NCBI GenBank assembly: GCA_030035585.1
Contig: CM057471.1
Coordinates: forward strand, 98,544,819 to 98,608,818
DNA length: 64,000 bases
Direction: 5' to 3'
Source of the DNA: Dugong dugon
Taxonomy: Eukaryota; Chordata; Mammalia; Sirenia; Dugongidae
Shown one piece after another: positions 46,628 to 57,254 of this stretch. Numbering within the stretch: position 1 is the first letter of the stretch; each line of letters begins with the position of its first letter. The notes under the pieces were generated by a model. It searched no databases, was not told the DNA's origin, and saw nothing but the letters and a program-made list of their open reading frames with translations. The position numbers and the translations under genes are program-made.

Positions 46628-47690
46628 GTGAAGATATTTGTGTCTCATGTGAATGTTCACCAAAGGATGACCTCAGAAGAGGATGATTTTAAAAATCAAG
46701 TGGATATGATGACGTGTCCTCCTCTTAGCCCAGCCACTCCTGTCATTACCCAATGGATTCATGAACAAAGTGGCCCTGATGGCCAGGATGGAGGTTATGC
46801 ATGGGCTCAGAAACATGAATTTCCACTTACCAAGTTTGACTTGGCTATGGCTACTGCTGAATGCCCAATCTGTCAACACCAGAGATCAACACTGAGTCCC
46901 TAGGATAGCACCATTCCTTGAGGGAATTAGGCAGAAACTTGGTGGCAGGTTGACTGTTTCCATCACGGAAAGGGTCATGTTTCATTCTTACTGGATAGAT
47001 ACTTTCTCTGGATACTGATTTGCCTTCTATGCACATAATGCCTCTGCAAAAACTACCATCCAAGAACTTACAAAATGCCTTATCTATAATCATGGTATCC
47101 CATACGGCATCACCTCAGATCAAGGGACTCACTTCATAGTAAATGAAGTGTGACAATGAGTCCATCTCATTGAGTTCATTGATCTTACCATGTTCCCCAT
47201 CATCCTGAAGCAGCTGGCTTGATAGAACGATGGAATGGCCTTCTAAAGACACAACTATGGTGCCAACTAGACAGCAATACTTTGTAAACCTGGGGCAATG
47301 TTCTCCAGGAGGCTGTATATGCTCTAAACCAGCTTTCAATATCCGGTGCTGCTTCTCCCATAGTCAGGATTCACAGTTCCAGGAATCAAAGGGTGGAGAT
47401 GGGAGTGGTACCACTCACTATTACCTCTAGTGACCCACTTAGAAAATTTTTGCCTCATATCTCCATGACCCTATGCTCTGCAGGTCTAGAGGTCTTGGTT
47501 CCAAAGGGAGGAATGCTCCCACCTGGAGACAAAACACTAATTCCATTGAACTGGAAGTTAAGAATGCCACATGGCTACTTTGGGCTTCTCATGCCTCTGG
47601 ATCAACAGGCAAAGAATAGAGTTACTATATTGCCTAATGTGATTGACTGTGACTCCAAAGGGAAATCAGATTGATATTGCATAATGGAGA
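46628..47690 (+). pseudogene. ERV integrase remnant
   Basis: Zinc-binding-type start: His residues in the HVNVHQR segment (near 46650) and the CPICQHQ word (about 46864-46884). A core with SDQGTHF-like text (47114-47140) and a C-terminal part to 47674 follow. Stops and frame shifts throughout. Confidence 0.75.
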
Positions 47691-48030
47691 TAAAAAAGAG
47701 TACATCTGGAATACAGGAGATACCTTAGGATGTCTCTTAGTACTAATATGCCCTGTGATGAAAGTCAATGGAAAACTACATCAGCCAATTCCAACATAAC
47801 TACTAATGGCCCAGACCCTTCGGGAATGAAGGTTTGGGTCACTCCACTAGGCAAAAAACCATGACCAGCTGAGGTGCTTGCTGAGGGCAAAGGGAATACA
47901 AAATGAGTGGTGGAAGAAGGTAGTTCTAAATACTGGTTATGACCATGTGACCAGTCCTAGAAATGAGGACTGTAATTGTTATGTGTTTTTCTTCCTTGTA
48001 TGTGTGCATCAGATATCTTTGTTTCCTTCA
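47691..48030 (+). other. post-integrase ERV sequence, no env recognised
   Basis: Continues the retroviral reading with a GACCATGTGACCAGTCCTAG region (47941-47960), but no envelope-type cysteine pattern or membrane segment is visible. The lack of env would suit an ERVL-type element. Confidence 0.5.
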
Positions 48031-48039
48031 CTTATAAAA

Positions 48040-48136
48040 TGTTGTTGCTGTTAGATGCCGTCGAGTCACTTCTGACTCATAGTGACCCTATGTACAACAG
48101 AACGAAACACTGCCCGGTCCTGTGCCAGCCTCACAT
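48040..48136 (-). mobile_element. RTE 3'-tail fragment, antisense
   Basis: GTTAGATGCCGTCGAGTCAC, then TGTACAACAGAACGAAACAC and GCCCGGTCCTG, reverse of RTE 3' end. Confidence 0.85.
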
Positions 48137-48159
48137 TCCTTGCTATCCTGTCCCTGACT

Positions 48160-48830
48160 GTATACCACTTTGCAATGTGACTTGGCCTCTCTTCCCATCC
48201 CATCAAGAGGTGAAGTCTATTTCTCTACCCCTTAAATCTGGGCTTGACCATTCCATTTGTTTGGCCTATTGGGCATCAGCAAATGTGATGCAAGCAGAAG
48301 CTTAAAAAGTACTTGCACACTGGGGCTTCCCTTCTCCTGCTCCTTTTGTAGTCCACCTGCCACGAGAAGCCTGGGCTAGCCTACTGGATGTTGGAGACAT
48401 ACGGCACAGTTGCCCCTGTCACTCCAGTCAACTGCCAGTCATGCAAATGAGGCTATCCAGAATCAACCCTCCCCCACCTGCCAGCTGACCACAGTCAAGT
48501 GAGCCAAAGAAAGGCCAGCAGAAGAAGTGCGCAGATGAGCCCAGCGCAAATTACTGATTCACAGAATTGTGAGCTAATAAATGATTTTTTTTAAACCACT
48601 AAATTTTGGGATGGTTTGTTATGCAACAAACTAAAAAAATCATACCCATTGCCATCGAGTTAATTTTGACTCATAGTGACCCTATAGAACAGAGTAGAAC
48701 TGCCCATATGGTTATCCAAAGAGCAGCTGGTGGATTTGAACTGCCAGACTTTTGATTAGCAGCCAATCGCTTAACCACTGCACCACCAGGGCTCCTGTTA
48801 TGCAACAGAGGCCAAATAATAGTCAATAAT
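48160..48830 (+). mobile_element. putative 3' LTR of the provirus, SINE-interrupted
   Basis: Poly(A) signal region GAGCTAATAAATGATTTTTT (about 48572-48591), then a TTTTGGGATGGTTTGTTATG end, typical of old LTR16-like sequences. Family by recall. Interrupted at 48629 by an AfroSINE. Confidence 0.5.
48629..48795 (-). mobile_element. AfroSINE (short subtype), antisense
   Basis: Complete reverse copy ending CACCACCAGGGCTCC. Perfect 12-bp target duplication TGTTATGCAACA at 48617-48628 and 48796-48807. Confidence 0.95.
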
Positions 48831-49416
48831 TAATTTTCCTGCCAGTACCCTAAACACTGTTAGTTGTTTTGTTTTTTCTTAAATACTATGGGTTTCAAAA
48901 CATTGAATTTTGCAAAACAGAGAAAAATCAGGTAACAGTGAGCAAAAACGCCATTTGACAATTTAAATGAAATATGAGTCTGTTGTTTATTTCCAAGCTT
49001 ACAGATGGTTATTTAAAAAGTAGTATGCTTGATGTAATTTTATGGTTAATTTATTCATTATAGATAATTTGTTCTTTAAATTAAAGTACGTAACAAAAAT
49101 AACTTCCAGAACATAATAGTACCTTTCAGCATAGGTCAAGATTCAAGGCTTATTTTAGCTCCTGAAAATGCTGTAACAATTTTTGGCTTACCCTTCTATA
49201 AGAACTTCACCAGAATAAGACAACTGTACAATGAGCTGAGAAATTATGAGATTTAATTCTTCTATTTCTAAAATACATAGAAAAGCAAAATTACTAGTCA
49301 TTTATATGAACACTTATATTTGCCTACACATATCCCTGAGGCATGAGCATATTTTGAGAAAGGAAAGATAAACAAAACCCTCAAAGAGCAGGTAGAGAGA
49401 AAGAAAAAGTTGTGGT
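48831..49416. other. unassigned AT-rich sequence
   Basis: No gene or repeat family recognised. Confidence 0.4.
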
Positions 49417-49427
49417 CATTTTTTAAT

Positions 49428-50004
49428 CCACCACCTATCTGTCAGTTTGTCATACTGTCGTGATTTGTGTGTTGCTTGGTGCTGGAAGCTATGCCACCAG
49501 TTTTTCAAATGCCTGCAGGATCACCCATGGTGGACAAGTTTCAGCGGACCTTCCAGACTAAGACAGACTAGGAAGAAAGGCCTGGTGATCTACTTCTGAA
49601 AATTATCCAGTGAAAACCTTATGAATCACAACAGAAGACTGTCTGATATAGTGCTGGAAGATGAGCCCCCTAGGTTGGGAAAAAAACCCAAAACCAAACC
49701 CGTTGCCATCGAGTCAATTCCAACTCATAGCAACCCTATAGGACAGAGTAGAACTGCCCCACAGGGTCTCCAAGGAGTGGCTGGTGGATTTGAACTGCCT
49801 ACCTTTTTGTTTAGCAGTCGAATGCTTAACCACTGCACCACCAGGGCTCCCTAGGTTGGAAGGCCCTCAAAATATGCAGCGGCTGCAGCAGTAGACTCAA
49901 GCATACCATGGATCCCGAAGATGGCATAGGACCAGGCAACGTTTCTTTCTGTTGTACATACGGTCACCATGAATCAGAGCCAACTCAACAGCAACTAACA
50001 ATAG
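49428..50004 (+). mobile_element. RTE-tailed non-autonomous element without tRNA head, SINE-interrupted
   Basis: Starts CACCTATCTGTCAGTTTGTC, goes through CCATGGTGGACAAGTTTCAG and GAAAGGCCTGGTGATCTACT to an RTE-type tail. Target duplication CATTTTTTAAT (49417-49427) and CATTCTTTAAT (50005-50015). The body from about 49535 is shared with the tRNA-Gly-headed SINEs, but here a different, longer 5' part replaces the tRNA head. Confidence 0.82.
49679..49848 (-). mobile_element. AfroSINE (short subtype), antisense, nested
   Basis: Complete reverse copy. Target duplication CCCTAGGTTGG at 49668-49678 and 49849-49859, perfect. Confidence 0.95.
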
Positions 50005-50109
50005 CATTCTTTAATAGAGAAAGTATGGCCTTGTTACAGAACCTAGGGGAATGGAATTCAGCAAACTGGGTTTCTAGTATCTGCCCACACCCTTGCAGGC
50101 AGCCGGGTT

Positions 50110-50215
50110 TACTATTTAGTTCACTGCTATATTGCTGGTGACTAGCATGGTGCTTGGCCTATAGTAAATGCTCAATAAATATTTATTGAATGAGTGAACT
50201 AATGAATGGACAAAT
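50110..50215 (+). repeat. L2 LINE 3' end
   Basis: ATGGTGCTTGGCCTATAGTA, AATGCTCAATAAATATTTAT, TGAATGAGTGAA; the L2 terminal pattern. Confidence 0.7.
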
Positions 50216-50348
50216 AAATGAATGCTCTCCTTTGACCTGTCTTGCTCTAACATTTTTATGTTATGATTTACTTTCTTATATCATACACTTTTTTCAAATA
50301 ACAGAATTTTGCAGTTTATATTATTTTAAAAATCCATTAAAAACAAAA

Positions 50349-50510
50349 AACAAAAAACCTGTTGCCTTCAGGTAGAATCTGACTCATAGCAGCCCTATAG
50401 GACAGAGTAGAACTGCCCCGTAGGGTTTCCAGGGAACAGCTGATGGATTTGAATTGCTAACCGTTTGGTTAGCAGCCATAGCACTCAAGCACTGTGCCAC
50501 ACAGGGCTCC
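50349..50510 (-). mobile_element. AfroSINE (short subtype), antisense
   Basis: Reverse copy CCTGTTGCCTTCAGGTAGAA to TGCCACACAGGGCTCC, flanked by A-rich tracts. Confidence 0.93.
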
Positions 50511-50519
50511 AAAAAAAAT

Positions 50520-51120
50520 ACGGAATTCTTCTTGAACTTGTGTTAGGCTTCAAAAAATTATCACTTTTTCTTCACAAACACTTGAAGTATAATGAGCAAA
50601 TAAGGGAAAGGAAGGCACATCCCTCTGAAATATAGGTAACTGGGGCCACAGGGTACTAAACATATACCATCTTGTTTCTTCTCTATGGTTCTGCGTATTA
50701 TTATTTAAGCAAAAAAAATTTAATTATGAAAGTAGAGTCATATGTATTCCTTGATAAACTATGGAAAACATATAATAATATAAGGAAGAAAATAATAACT
50801 ACCTACAATACCACCACTGTTAACATGTTTGAACATTTCCTCCAGTCGAGAGATGGTTAGATAGAACCATTTGAGTTTGCACTAAATTGTACACCTGAAT
50901 GTTGTGTACAACATTGGCAAGTGTTGCGTTATATATATATTTACAACAATTACAAAACAGAATACTTCAAAAAATCACTTGCATTTGGCTCAATATTTCA
51001 AAAGTTCTTGGACTATTCAGGTTTTCTACATTTTGAGAATGACTATGGCACAAGTGATGATCTCAATCTCTTGACATAGAAAGACCTAGATTGAATATTC
51101 ACCAACTTCTTCGCTAAATA
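50520..51120. other. unassigned AT-rich sequence
   Basis: No firm family; the phrase around 50880-50900 (TAAATTGTACACCTGAATG) resembles old L1 3' ends. Confidence 0.4.
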
Positions 51121-51124
51121 ACCA

Positions 51125-51300
51125 TGGTCAAGTTATTTATGCACCAGTTCTCTCATCTGTAAAATGGTGATAATAATAAAAATTACTATTATTATTCATA
51201 GAGTTGTGGTGATTAAATAATGCAATATACATTACATGCTCATCCATGCCTGGAATAATAATAATCACTCCGTAAAGTTAGCTACTATGATTTATTATTA
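51125..51300 (+). repeat. MIR SINE (sense), with ATT-rich expansion
   Basis: CAAGTTATTTATGCACC, CTCATCTGTAAAATGGTGAT, TTGTGGTGATTAAATAATGC in MIR order; followed by an ATT-rich stretch to about 51330. Confidence 0.72.
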
Positions 51301-51769
51301 TCATTATTATTACAGTTATTATTGGTTTAATGTAGTGGAGCAATTTTGGTGATTTTTATTCTCATAGAGTTAGAGTTAGTTATCACTGCGATTATTATTG
51401 TTAGGATTATTAGGACTATTCTTACAGTGAAGGATAGTTTGGTCATTTATAGTTTCCTAGAAATTCAGTGTATTTGTCTTGATTTTAAAGACATTCATAG
51501 TACTGGTCTCTTAAGTATTTTAATTTGTAGTAGTCTAGGACCAGAAACTTTGTTATTCCTTGCTCCTGATTTTTCTCAGACCCCCCTAACCTTGTGTCAT
51601 CGCTTCATGGATTGCTTTTCTGGACTCTTCTGTCCACGGTGCTTCTTTCTCTCTGCACTCTCCTTGGACGTGTCAGTCACAGTGTTTTATCCGCGCCCAC
51701 TATACAAGTCTGACTTCTTCCTGAGCTTCAGTCTTGTAGTTGGTTTCCTTTAGTTCTCTGTCACCTGGA

Positions 51770-52595
51770 AGTCCTGAAGGTCCTCAAACACCATTTGCCC
51801 TTCAACCTTTCTTCCTCTCAGACCAAATATAACACCATCTACCCAGTTTTCTGAGCCAGAAAACTTGCAGTCATATTGGCCTCTGCCCTTCTTGAACACC
51901 CCATATTTGAAGAGCCAAGGTGCCTTAAGTCTGACTTCTCTTTCCTCTCTTCTGTCACTTCCTAGTTCAGGCCCTGGTGTTTGTCCACTTGTCCCCAGTA
52001 GTAGTTTCCTAATTGGTCTCCCTGACCCTGGTCTTCATCACTTAAAACCGTCATGTATTCTGGTCAAGATGGGGAACCTCAGGTGGGAGCCTTCTGCTGG
52101 GAACTCATCCCCATCAAGCACACGGTGCAGGGTAAAGTCAGTGCTGAGTATGACTTTCAAGACTCCTGTGACTTGGTATTAACCCTTCTTTCAGTCCATC
52201 CCTGCTACTTCCTACCTTAAACTATGGTGGTAACAATTTTCCGCCAGTAACACACACACAAACACACACACGCACACGCGCACACACACGTATACACACT
52301 ATGCTTTTGAACATGCTGTTCCTGCCACTGGAAATGTTTTCCTACCTTTCTCCTGGCTGACTCCCATTCTTGTCTGTAGACTTAGATTCCATGTCACTTT
52401 CTCCAAGAATCTGTTCAACCCAAAGTTGAGTTAAGTCATTTTCTTCTCTGCTCACCATTTACGTTAAAAGTGTCCAAGTGTGTCCACCTTCCAGACATGA
52501 CTGATTTAAAACTCATTAAGGAACAAAAGTGTCATATTCACATTTGTACCCCTGGCACATAGTAGACCCTCAATCAATGCCTGTGGAACCAAAAT
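51770..52595 (+). repeat. L2 LINE fragment with CA-repeat
   Basis: CCTAATTGGTCTCCCTGACC (52008-52027), CATGCTGTTCCTGCCACTGG (52312-52331) and CCCTGGCACATAGTAGACCC (52551-52570) follow L2 3'-region order. A (CA)n-type tract lies at 52249-52290. The frame at 51865-52182 is L2-derived and not a gene. Confidence 0.65.
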
Positions 52596-54205
52596 GAACT
52601 CTTTTCGTGCCTCTTGCCCCCCTTTCAGGATTACAGACATAAGTTTTAGTCATCATAAAAGCTTATCTCAATGTTTGATACAGAAGGATGCTCCAAATAT
52701 GTTTGATACCTATCAAATTTCTACCTGGCAGGTAGGAAAATGAAGTGGGTTAAAACTAAAAGTTGGATGGCTGGTATTTTCAAAAAAGAGACGTCTACAA
52801 GGGCCTCAGTCCTCGTTGAGTGAAAACCTCCTTATTTTGGTGCTTACTAACATCTGCTCAGTAATTAAATATGCAATAGGATTTAGTTGTGATTATTACC
52901 TCACTTTTCTTCCCAAAAACCTACAAATATCAAACAGAACTTCTAAAACTTAAGTGTAGAAATAAGCTTGTAAGGATGCATACTTATGACCAGAGCACAT
53001 AAGGATATCCATAAAGTCTGGAAACAGAGGGTATTATTTTACTTTTTGTTACCGATTGAAGATGCCCTCCATGACCTTGTGTACAGTCACCTGTTTGTAA
53101 ACCTTAAGGAGCACCCTGTCTGCTTACGGAGAATAAGGCCTAGCTACCAAGACTATAAATCAACACTGTTGAGAGTAACTGAGCCTCTAAACAACTTTAT
53201 AAAGTTGAACTCGTGGCCCTAGAAAATCATCAAAACATCGTTTTGACTAATGTAATGTCAAAAAATGTATTTAATATTATGGATCTCATTCTCCTGAAAT
53301 AAGGGGAGGAAACATTCTCTGCACCTCAGCAGCTCTTCTCGCTTCCTTTAGTGCATATTACACAGGGCTTGGAGGTAGCTCTCCAAAATATTAGCTGAAC
53401 GTTTCCTCGGAAAGCAGATCTTTCCCACATCCTTCCCTGCAGTTCCTCTTCAAGAGGTGTCAGCATGGCTGAAAGAATGAAGTGGCAGCACATTGTTTGG
53501 CCTGTGCTATTATGTGCTTAACATTTCCATAACAAAAGTGCCACTCGACTTCTCCCCCGATTAATGCAGCTCGAGGGCTCTTGTCGTCCTTTAATAAAAC
53601 ATTGTTGAAATCATTTATTTAGAGCCCCTGGTTACTAGTGGGAGAATGACCATCTTTGTGCCAAAATATAGTGTATACAGTCCACTATTTTGTAGTAGAT
53701 CATTCTGTTATTTAAGAAATTGATTAAATGGGTGCCTTAGAAGGTATTTATGCTAATAGCACATTACTTATGTCATTCAGATAGTCAAGGGTGGCCCTTT
53801 TCAACTGTCTACCAGAGGCAATCCCTCAGGCCAAATACAGTAACATTCCTTAACTCGAGAGGCAGCGAGAGCCACCGGAAACTCAACCCTGCTAAAACTC
53901 CTCTTAGGTCATAAGGCATTTTGGAACAAGATATTTCCCAACAACCTTGCTCTGGGTAGCTGGGAGAAACATAGTCAATTGAGAAAGTTTCTAATGTTCC
54001 CTGGTGTGAGAGGTTGAAAGCAAATAATGTAGGCTTTTGCAGGTTCAAAAAGAGATCCATGAAGTTATGTTAGAGAACTTCCACAATGAACCCAAAGGCT
54101 CGAAATGCAAAGCCAAAGCTTAGAAGTAGGAAGGTTTTCAATATAGTATTTGATGTTTCTGAACGTTCTCATGGGGATCTTTTCTCTTTTAGTCTATGTT
54201 GTTCC
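52596..54205. other. unique-looking block with a regulatory candidate
   Basis: No repeat recognised. Frames at 52986-53222 (plus) and 53809-54060 (minus) have no known domain. 53290-53660 is the most constrained-looking portion. Confidence 0.4.
53290..53660. promoter_or_regulatory. candidate conserved non-coding regulatory element
   Basis: Complex, repeat-free sequence with Sox-like ACATTGTTTG and AACATTGTTGAA words (near 53491 and 53599) and GATTAATGCAG (homeodomain-like, near 53560). Called from composition only. Confidence 0.3.
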
Positions 54206-54229
54206 TTGCCATTGAGTCAATTCCCACTC

Positions 54230-54395
54230 TGGGTGGTACAAAGGGTTAAACGCTCGAGTACCAGTCAAAAAGTTGGTGGTTCAATTTCAACCAGAGATAC
54301 CTGGCTATATGCTTCTGAAAGGTTACAGCCTTGAAAATCCTGTGGAACAGCTCTACTCTGCATACAATGGGTTGCCATGAGTTTCAGTCTATACT
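54230..54395 (+). mobile_element. AfroSINE (third subtype), decayed
   Basis: TGGGTGGTACAAAGGGTTAA, GGTTACAGCCTTGAAAATCC, then TGGGTTGCCATGAGTTTCAG. Directly preceded by a short reverse tail fragment (54205-54229). Confidence 0.85.
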
Positions 54396-54409
54396 ACACA
54401 ACACTGGAA

Positions 54410-54615
54410 GGGGCCCTGGTGGCACACACAGGCGCTCAGCTGCTAACTTAAAGGTTGGAGGTTCAAACCCACCCAAAGGTTCCACAGGAGAAAGACCTAG
54501 TGATCTGCTTCTGTAAAGATTACAGTCAAGAAAACCCTGTGGGGCAGTTCTACTCTGTCACATGGGGTCACCATGAGGAATTGGCTTGATGGCACATAAC
54601 TACAACAACAACAAT
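54410..54615 (+). mobile_element. AfroSINE (third subtype)
   Basis: GGGGCCCTGGTGGCACACAC head, GATTACAGTCAAGAAAACCC body, TGGGGTCACCATGAGGAATT tail, and an RTE-like ACAACAACAACAA end. Confidence 0.92.
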
Positions 54616-55619
54616 GACATAATGTTGCTGCGGTGGAATGGGGTCAGGTTGTGGAAGGGTGATGAAAAAAGCAAACCATGTGATTTCTCTTGAATCCTCA
54701 AGGTAGAGACCTTGGTCTTCACCCACAAGGATGGACCCCAGCATGCCCCAGACGTGTTAGAGTGTGGCGGCTCCTTAAATTTGTGGTAGTTGGCCCAGGA
54801 GCTACTTCCTTCCTTATGGGCATATGTAAGAGCTCTGCCCAAGAACAAGGAGGACCTGCTACTTAGCGCAGGGATTTCCTTCCCTACCCTATTTTTCCAC
54901 TTCACATATGTGTATTGCTCGCATACATTGCTATATATTGTTAAAAATAAACAGAGACCTTATGTTATGTCCATTGTGATTATATACAAAAGCTTTGCTG
55001 TGTGCTTGGGTGAGCAGTGAAGCTTGAACCTCCTTCTATTTACTGTATGGTCACTGTCAGTTCAATGAACTGCCTCCTTGTTCTCGACCATTGTCCCACA
55101 CTCCCTTAAACATTTGTCACTGAAGTGCCTCCAAAGACAAATAAACTGTCACTGAGAATTCAAACCTGCTAACTGGGGAAATGAAAAAGGCTGCAGGGAC
55201 ACATGGTTTTATGTGAAATCCAAAAGGAGTTCCTTTCGACCTGTAAGACTCCTTTTAGAAGGGGGGTACTTTCTGAATCCCCAGGAAAAGCCAGAGATAC
55301 CTTTCCTCTCATTATGGTACTTCTGGGCATTCTCCATGAGACATTTGAGACCACCAAATGCCCCAGATTCCAAAAGGCTCCCCAGAGAGCGTGAGATATT
55401 ACAGATGCCAACATCTGTAACAATCCTTTCTGCCTAGGAGCAGATGGTAACATACAATCCCGTAACAGTCTTTGATCCTCACATCCCAACAAACTCTTCT
55501 AGAATCCACTAGGTTTGTAGTGGAGTGAGGGGGGTCCCGGGGTCCCATGTATAATTGTTTAAATTAAAATGAACCACTGATCAATGTTCACTTTCTTCAA
55601 GGAAGCAAGCATAAAGGCT

Positions 55620-56010
55620 CATGTCCTCTCTCCCCAAGAGTGAGCCGTGTTGATTTATTCCAGGCAGATGCTTTTGACAGGACCCTGTAAAATCAAGTTG
55701 TGAGTTTATTGTAGCAGTTAATTATCAAGCCTTTTCGAGTGCTAATGCCTTTTACTTCTTACTGGGGAAAAACTGGGCCTTTGGCTGGGACAAAGATTTA
55801 ACTTTCAGACAAGAACGTGTTAAAATAACATGAGATGGAGATGATTTAAATATATTTAAGGATGAAGCCAGAAGGATTGCTAACTCCTCGTTTTGTAAAG
55901 AAAGCTGATTTCATTTACAAGTCTCTCCCAATATGCTTTGTTCTCCTCTCAAAGAAACAACGCTTTCAGCTTTGTTTTAACAATATGTTTACTCAACCAT
56001 TCAGGTGACT
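55620..56010. promoter_or_regulatory. candidate conserved non-coding regulatory element
   Basis: Repeat-free, with GCAGTTAATTATCAAGCC (homeodomain-like, near 55714) and GGGACAAAGATTTAAC (Sox/TCF-like, near 55788). Composition only. Confidence 0.3.
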
Positions 56011-56439
56011 GGAGATTCCAGCCACACACCATCCTCATAGGCACTTGTTTGATGCTACAAGTATCTGAAACTTTTTGATGCTACGCATATACAAATCTTG
56101 GTTTTAGATCCATGAAGAAGTGCCTCAAGTCCCTCCATAAAAGCTGGGGAAAGAGTGAGTTAAAGGCTAAAGAAACCTAGAAAAGTAGGGGGTGGCAGTG
56201 GGTGGAGGAAGTTGGAAGGGGGCATAGCTTTTTTAATTACTTTAGGCAGCAGAGAAATCTGGTTATGTTTTCTCAGCACATGTTAATATCAAATAAAGAG
56301 ACAGAGATCTTGCTAATCTGTCGACCCCTCAGACAAAGTTTATTTGTGGTGACATTTAAACTCCTGACTTGCCTTCCAATCACCGCATTTAAAATGAAAA
56401 GCTTTAAATAAACACCAGGAATAGAAGATAAATAAACTT

Positions 56440-56880
56440 TTTTTCCCCCTTGCAAGTGCCTAACTTGGCGAGGTTCAAGCTCAAATCCCCAGAGGACAGA
56501 GCGCTCTCTTTTGTGTTAATGTTTAAAAGATTTTCCAATGCTGGAGTTTATTCCTACTGCAAACATTTCTATTTACAAGGTCAAGTGTATCAGCACTCGA
56601 CACAGCTTAAGAGTGTAATTATTTATCTAAGGGCGTTTGAGTGTAGATCAGTAGCTCTGGCAGGGACCCAGCCTTCAGCCCACTGCTAAACAACTCCTCA
56701 CAACAATATTACAAGTCCTGGTAATTGTTCCTCTCCCCAGTGTGTTTACTTTTGCCCGCCTGAATGTTTTGTAACAAAATTTTGTACTTTTTTCCCAAAA
56801 GTGTGAAAATGACTTTGAAGTCTTAAGTCTTGTAGGTTTCCGAGCCCTATTGGTAACAGATGTTATTGGCATGTTTGATT
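56440..56880. promoter_or_regulatory. candidate conserved non-coding regulatory element
   Basis: Repeat-free, with AAGGTCAAGTG (nuclear-receptor half-site overlapping an NKX2-like TCAAGTG, 56577-56587) and GTAATTATTTATC (near 56614). Composition only; it lies about 0.4 kb beyond the likely GAS1 3' end. Confidence 0.3.
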
Positions 56881-56916
56881 GTATGAGAATGTCTAGCAGC
56901 CACAGAGGACACTGCT

Positions 56917-56943
56917 GGGGGTGGCGGGTGGGGGTGGCAGGGG
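56917..56943 (+). other. G-quadruplex motif candidate
   Basis: Four G runs: 56917-56921 (5), 56926-56928 (3), 56930-56934 (5) and 56940-56943 (4), with loops of 4, 1 and 5 bases. A further G5AG5 run follows at about 56956-56966. Confidence 0.6.
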
Positions 56944-57254
56944 TACCAGTGGAAAGGGGGAGGGGGAAGTGACATGGCTGGGTTATCCAAATGATGGAGA
57001 GGAGACGCTAGTTATGTGACTTCACTCAACAAATGTAAAAGCCAATGGAGGCCAGTCAATTATATCTTTTTAACTGCCTCATTTACAGATGTCTAATTGT
57101 TCATTAAATTCAAGGCAGAAATAATAGCCCTTATTTCTTGTCTTGTACTGTATTTTAATTTCAGTTGATGGTTGATAGATTCCCAGTGCCCCCTCCACCT
57201 CCCTCCTCACATATTACTGGGTTAACCACAATGTTAAGTCTGGAAAGTAACTAC

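Larger units (their letters stand above)
54616..57150. other. repeat-poor block adjoining GAS1 3' side
   Basis: 2.5 kb with no recognised transposon, in contrast with SINE-rich DNA just beyond. Contains the candidates at 55620-56010 and 56440-56880, and a G-rich tract at 56917-56968. Short frames are not supported. Confidence 0.45.

Noticed and set aside
42677..47690. Domesticated retroviral gene
   Set aside because: Every domain of the provirus has stops or frame changes, and the RT is split by a later LTR, so there is no sign of preserved coding capacity.
51865..52182. 105-codon Ser/Leu/Pro-rich frame
   Set aside because: Lies within an L2 fragment and follows its order; composition-driven.
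52986..53222. 78-codon plus-strand frame as a small gene
   Set aside because: No domain, no conserved start context, and no neighbouring exon or promoter; length is within chance expectation.
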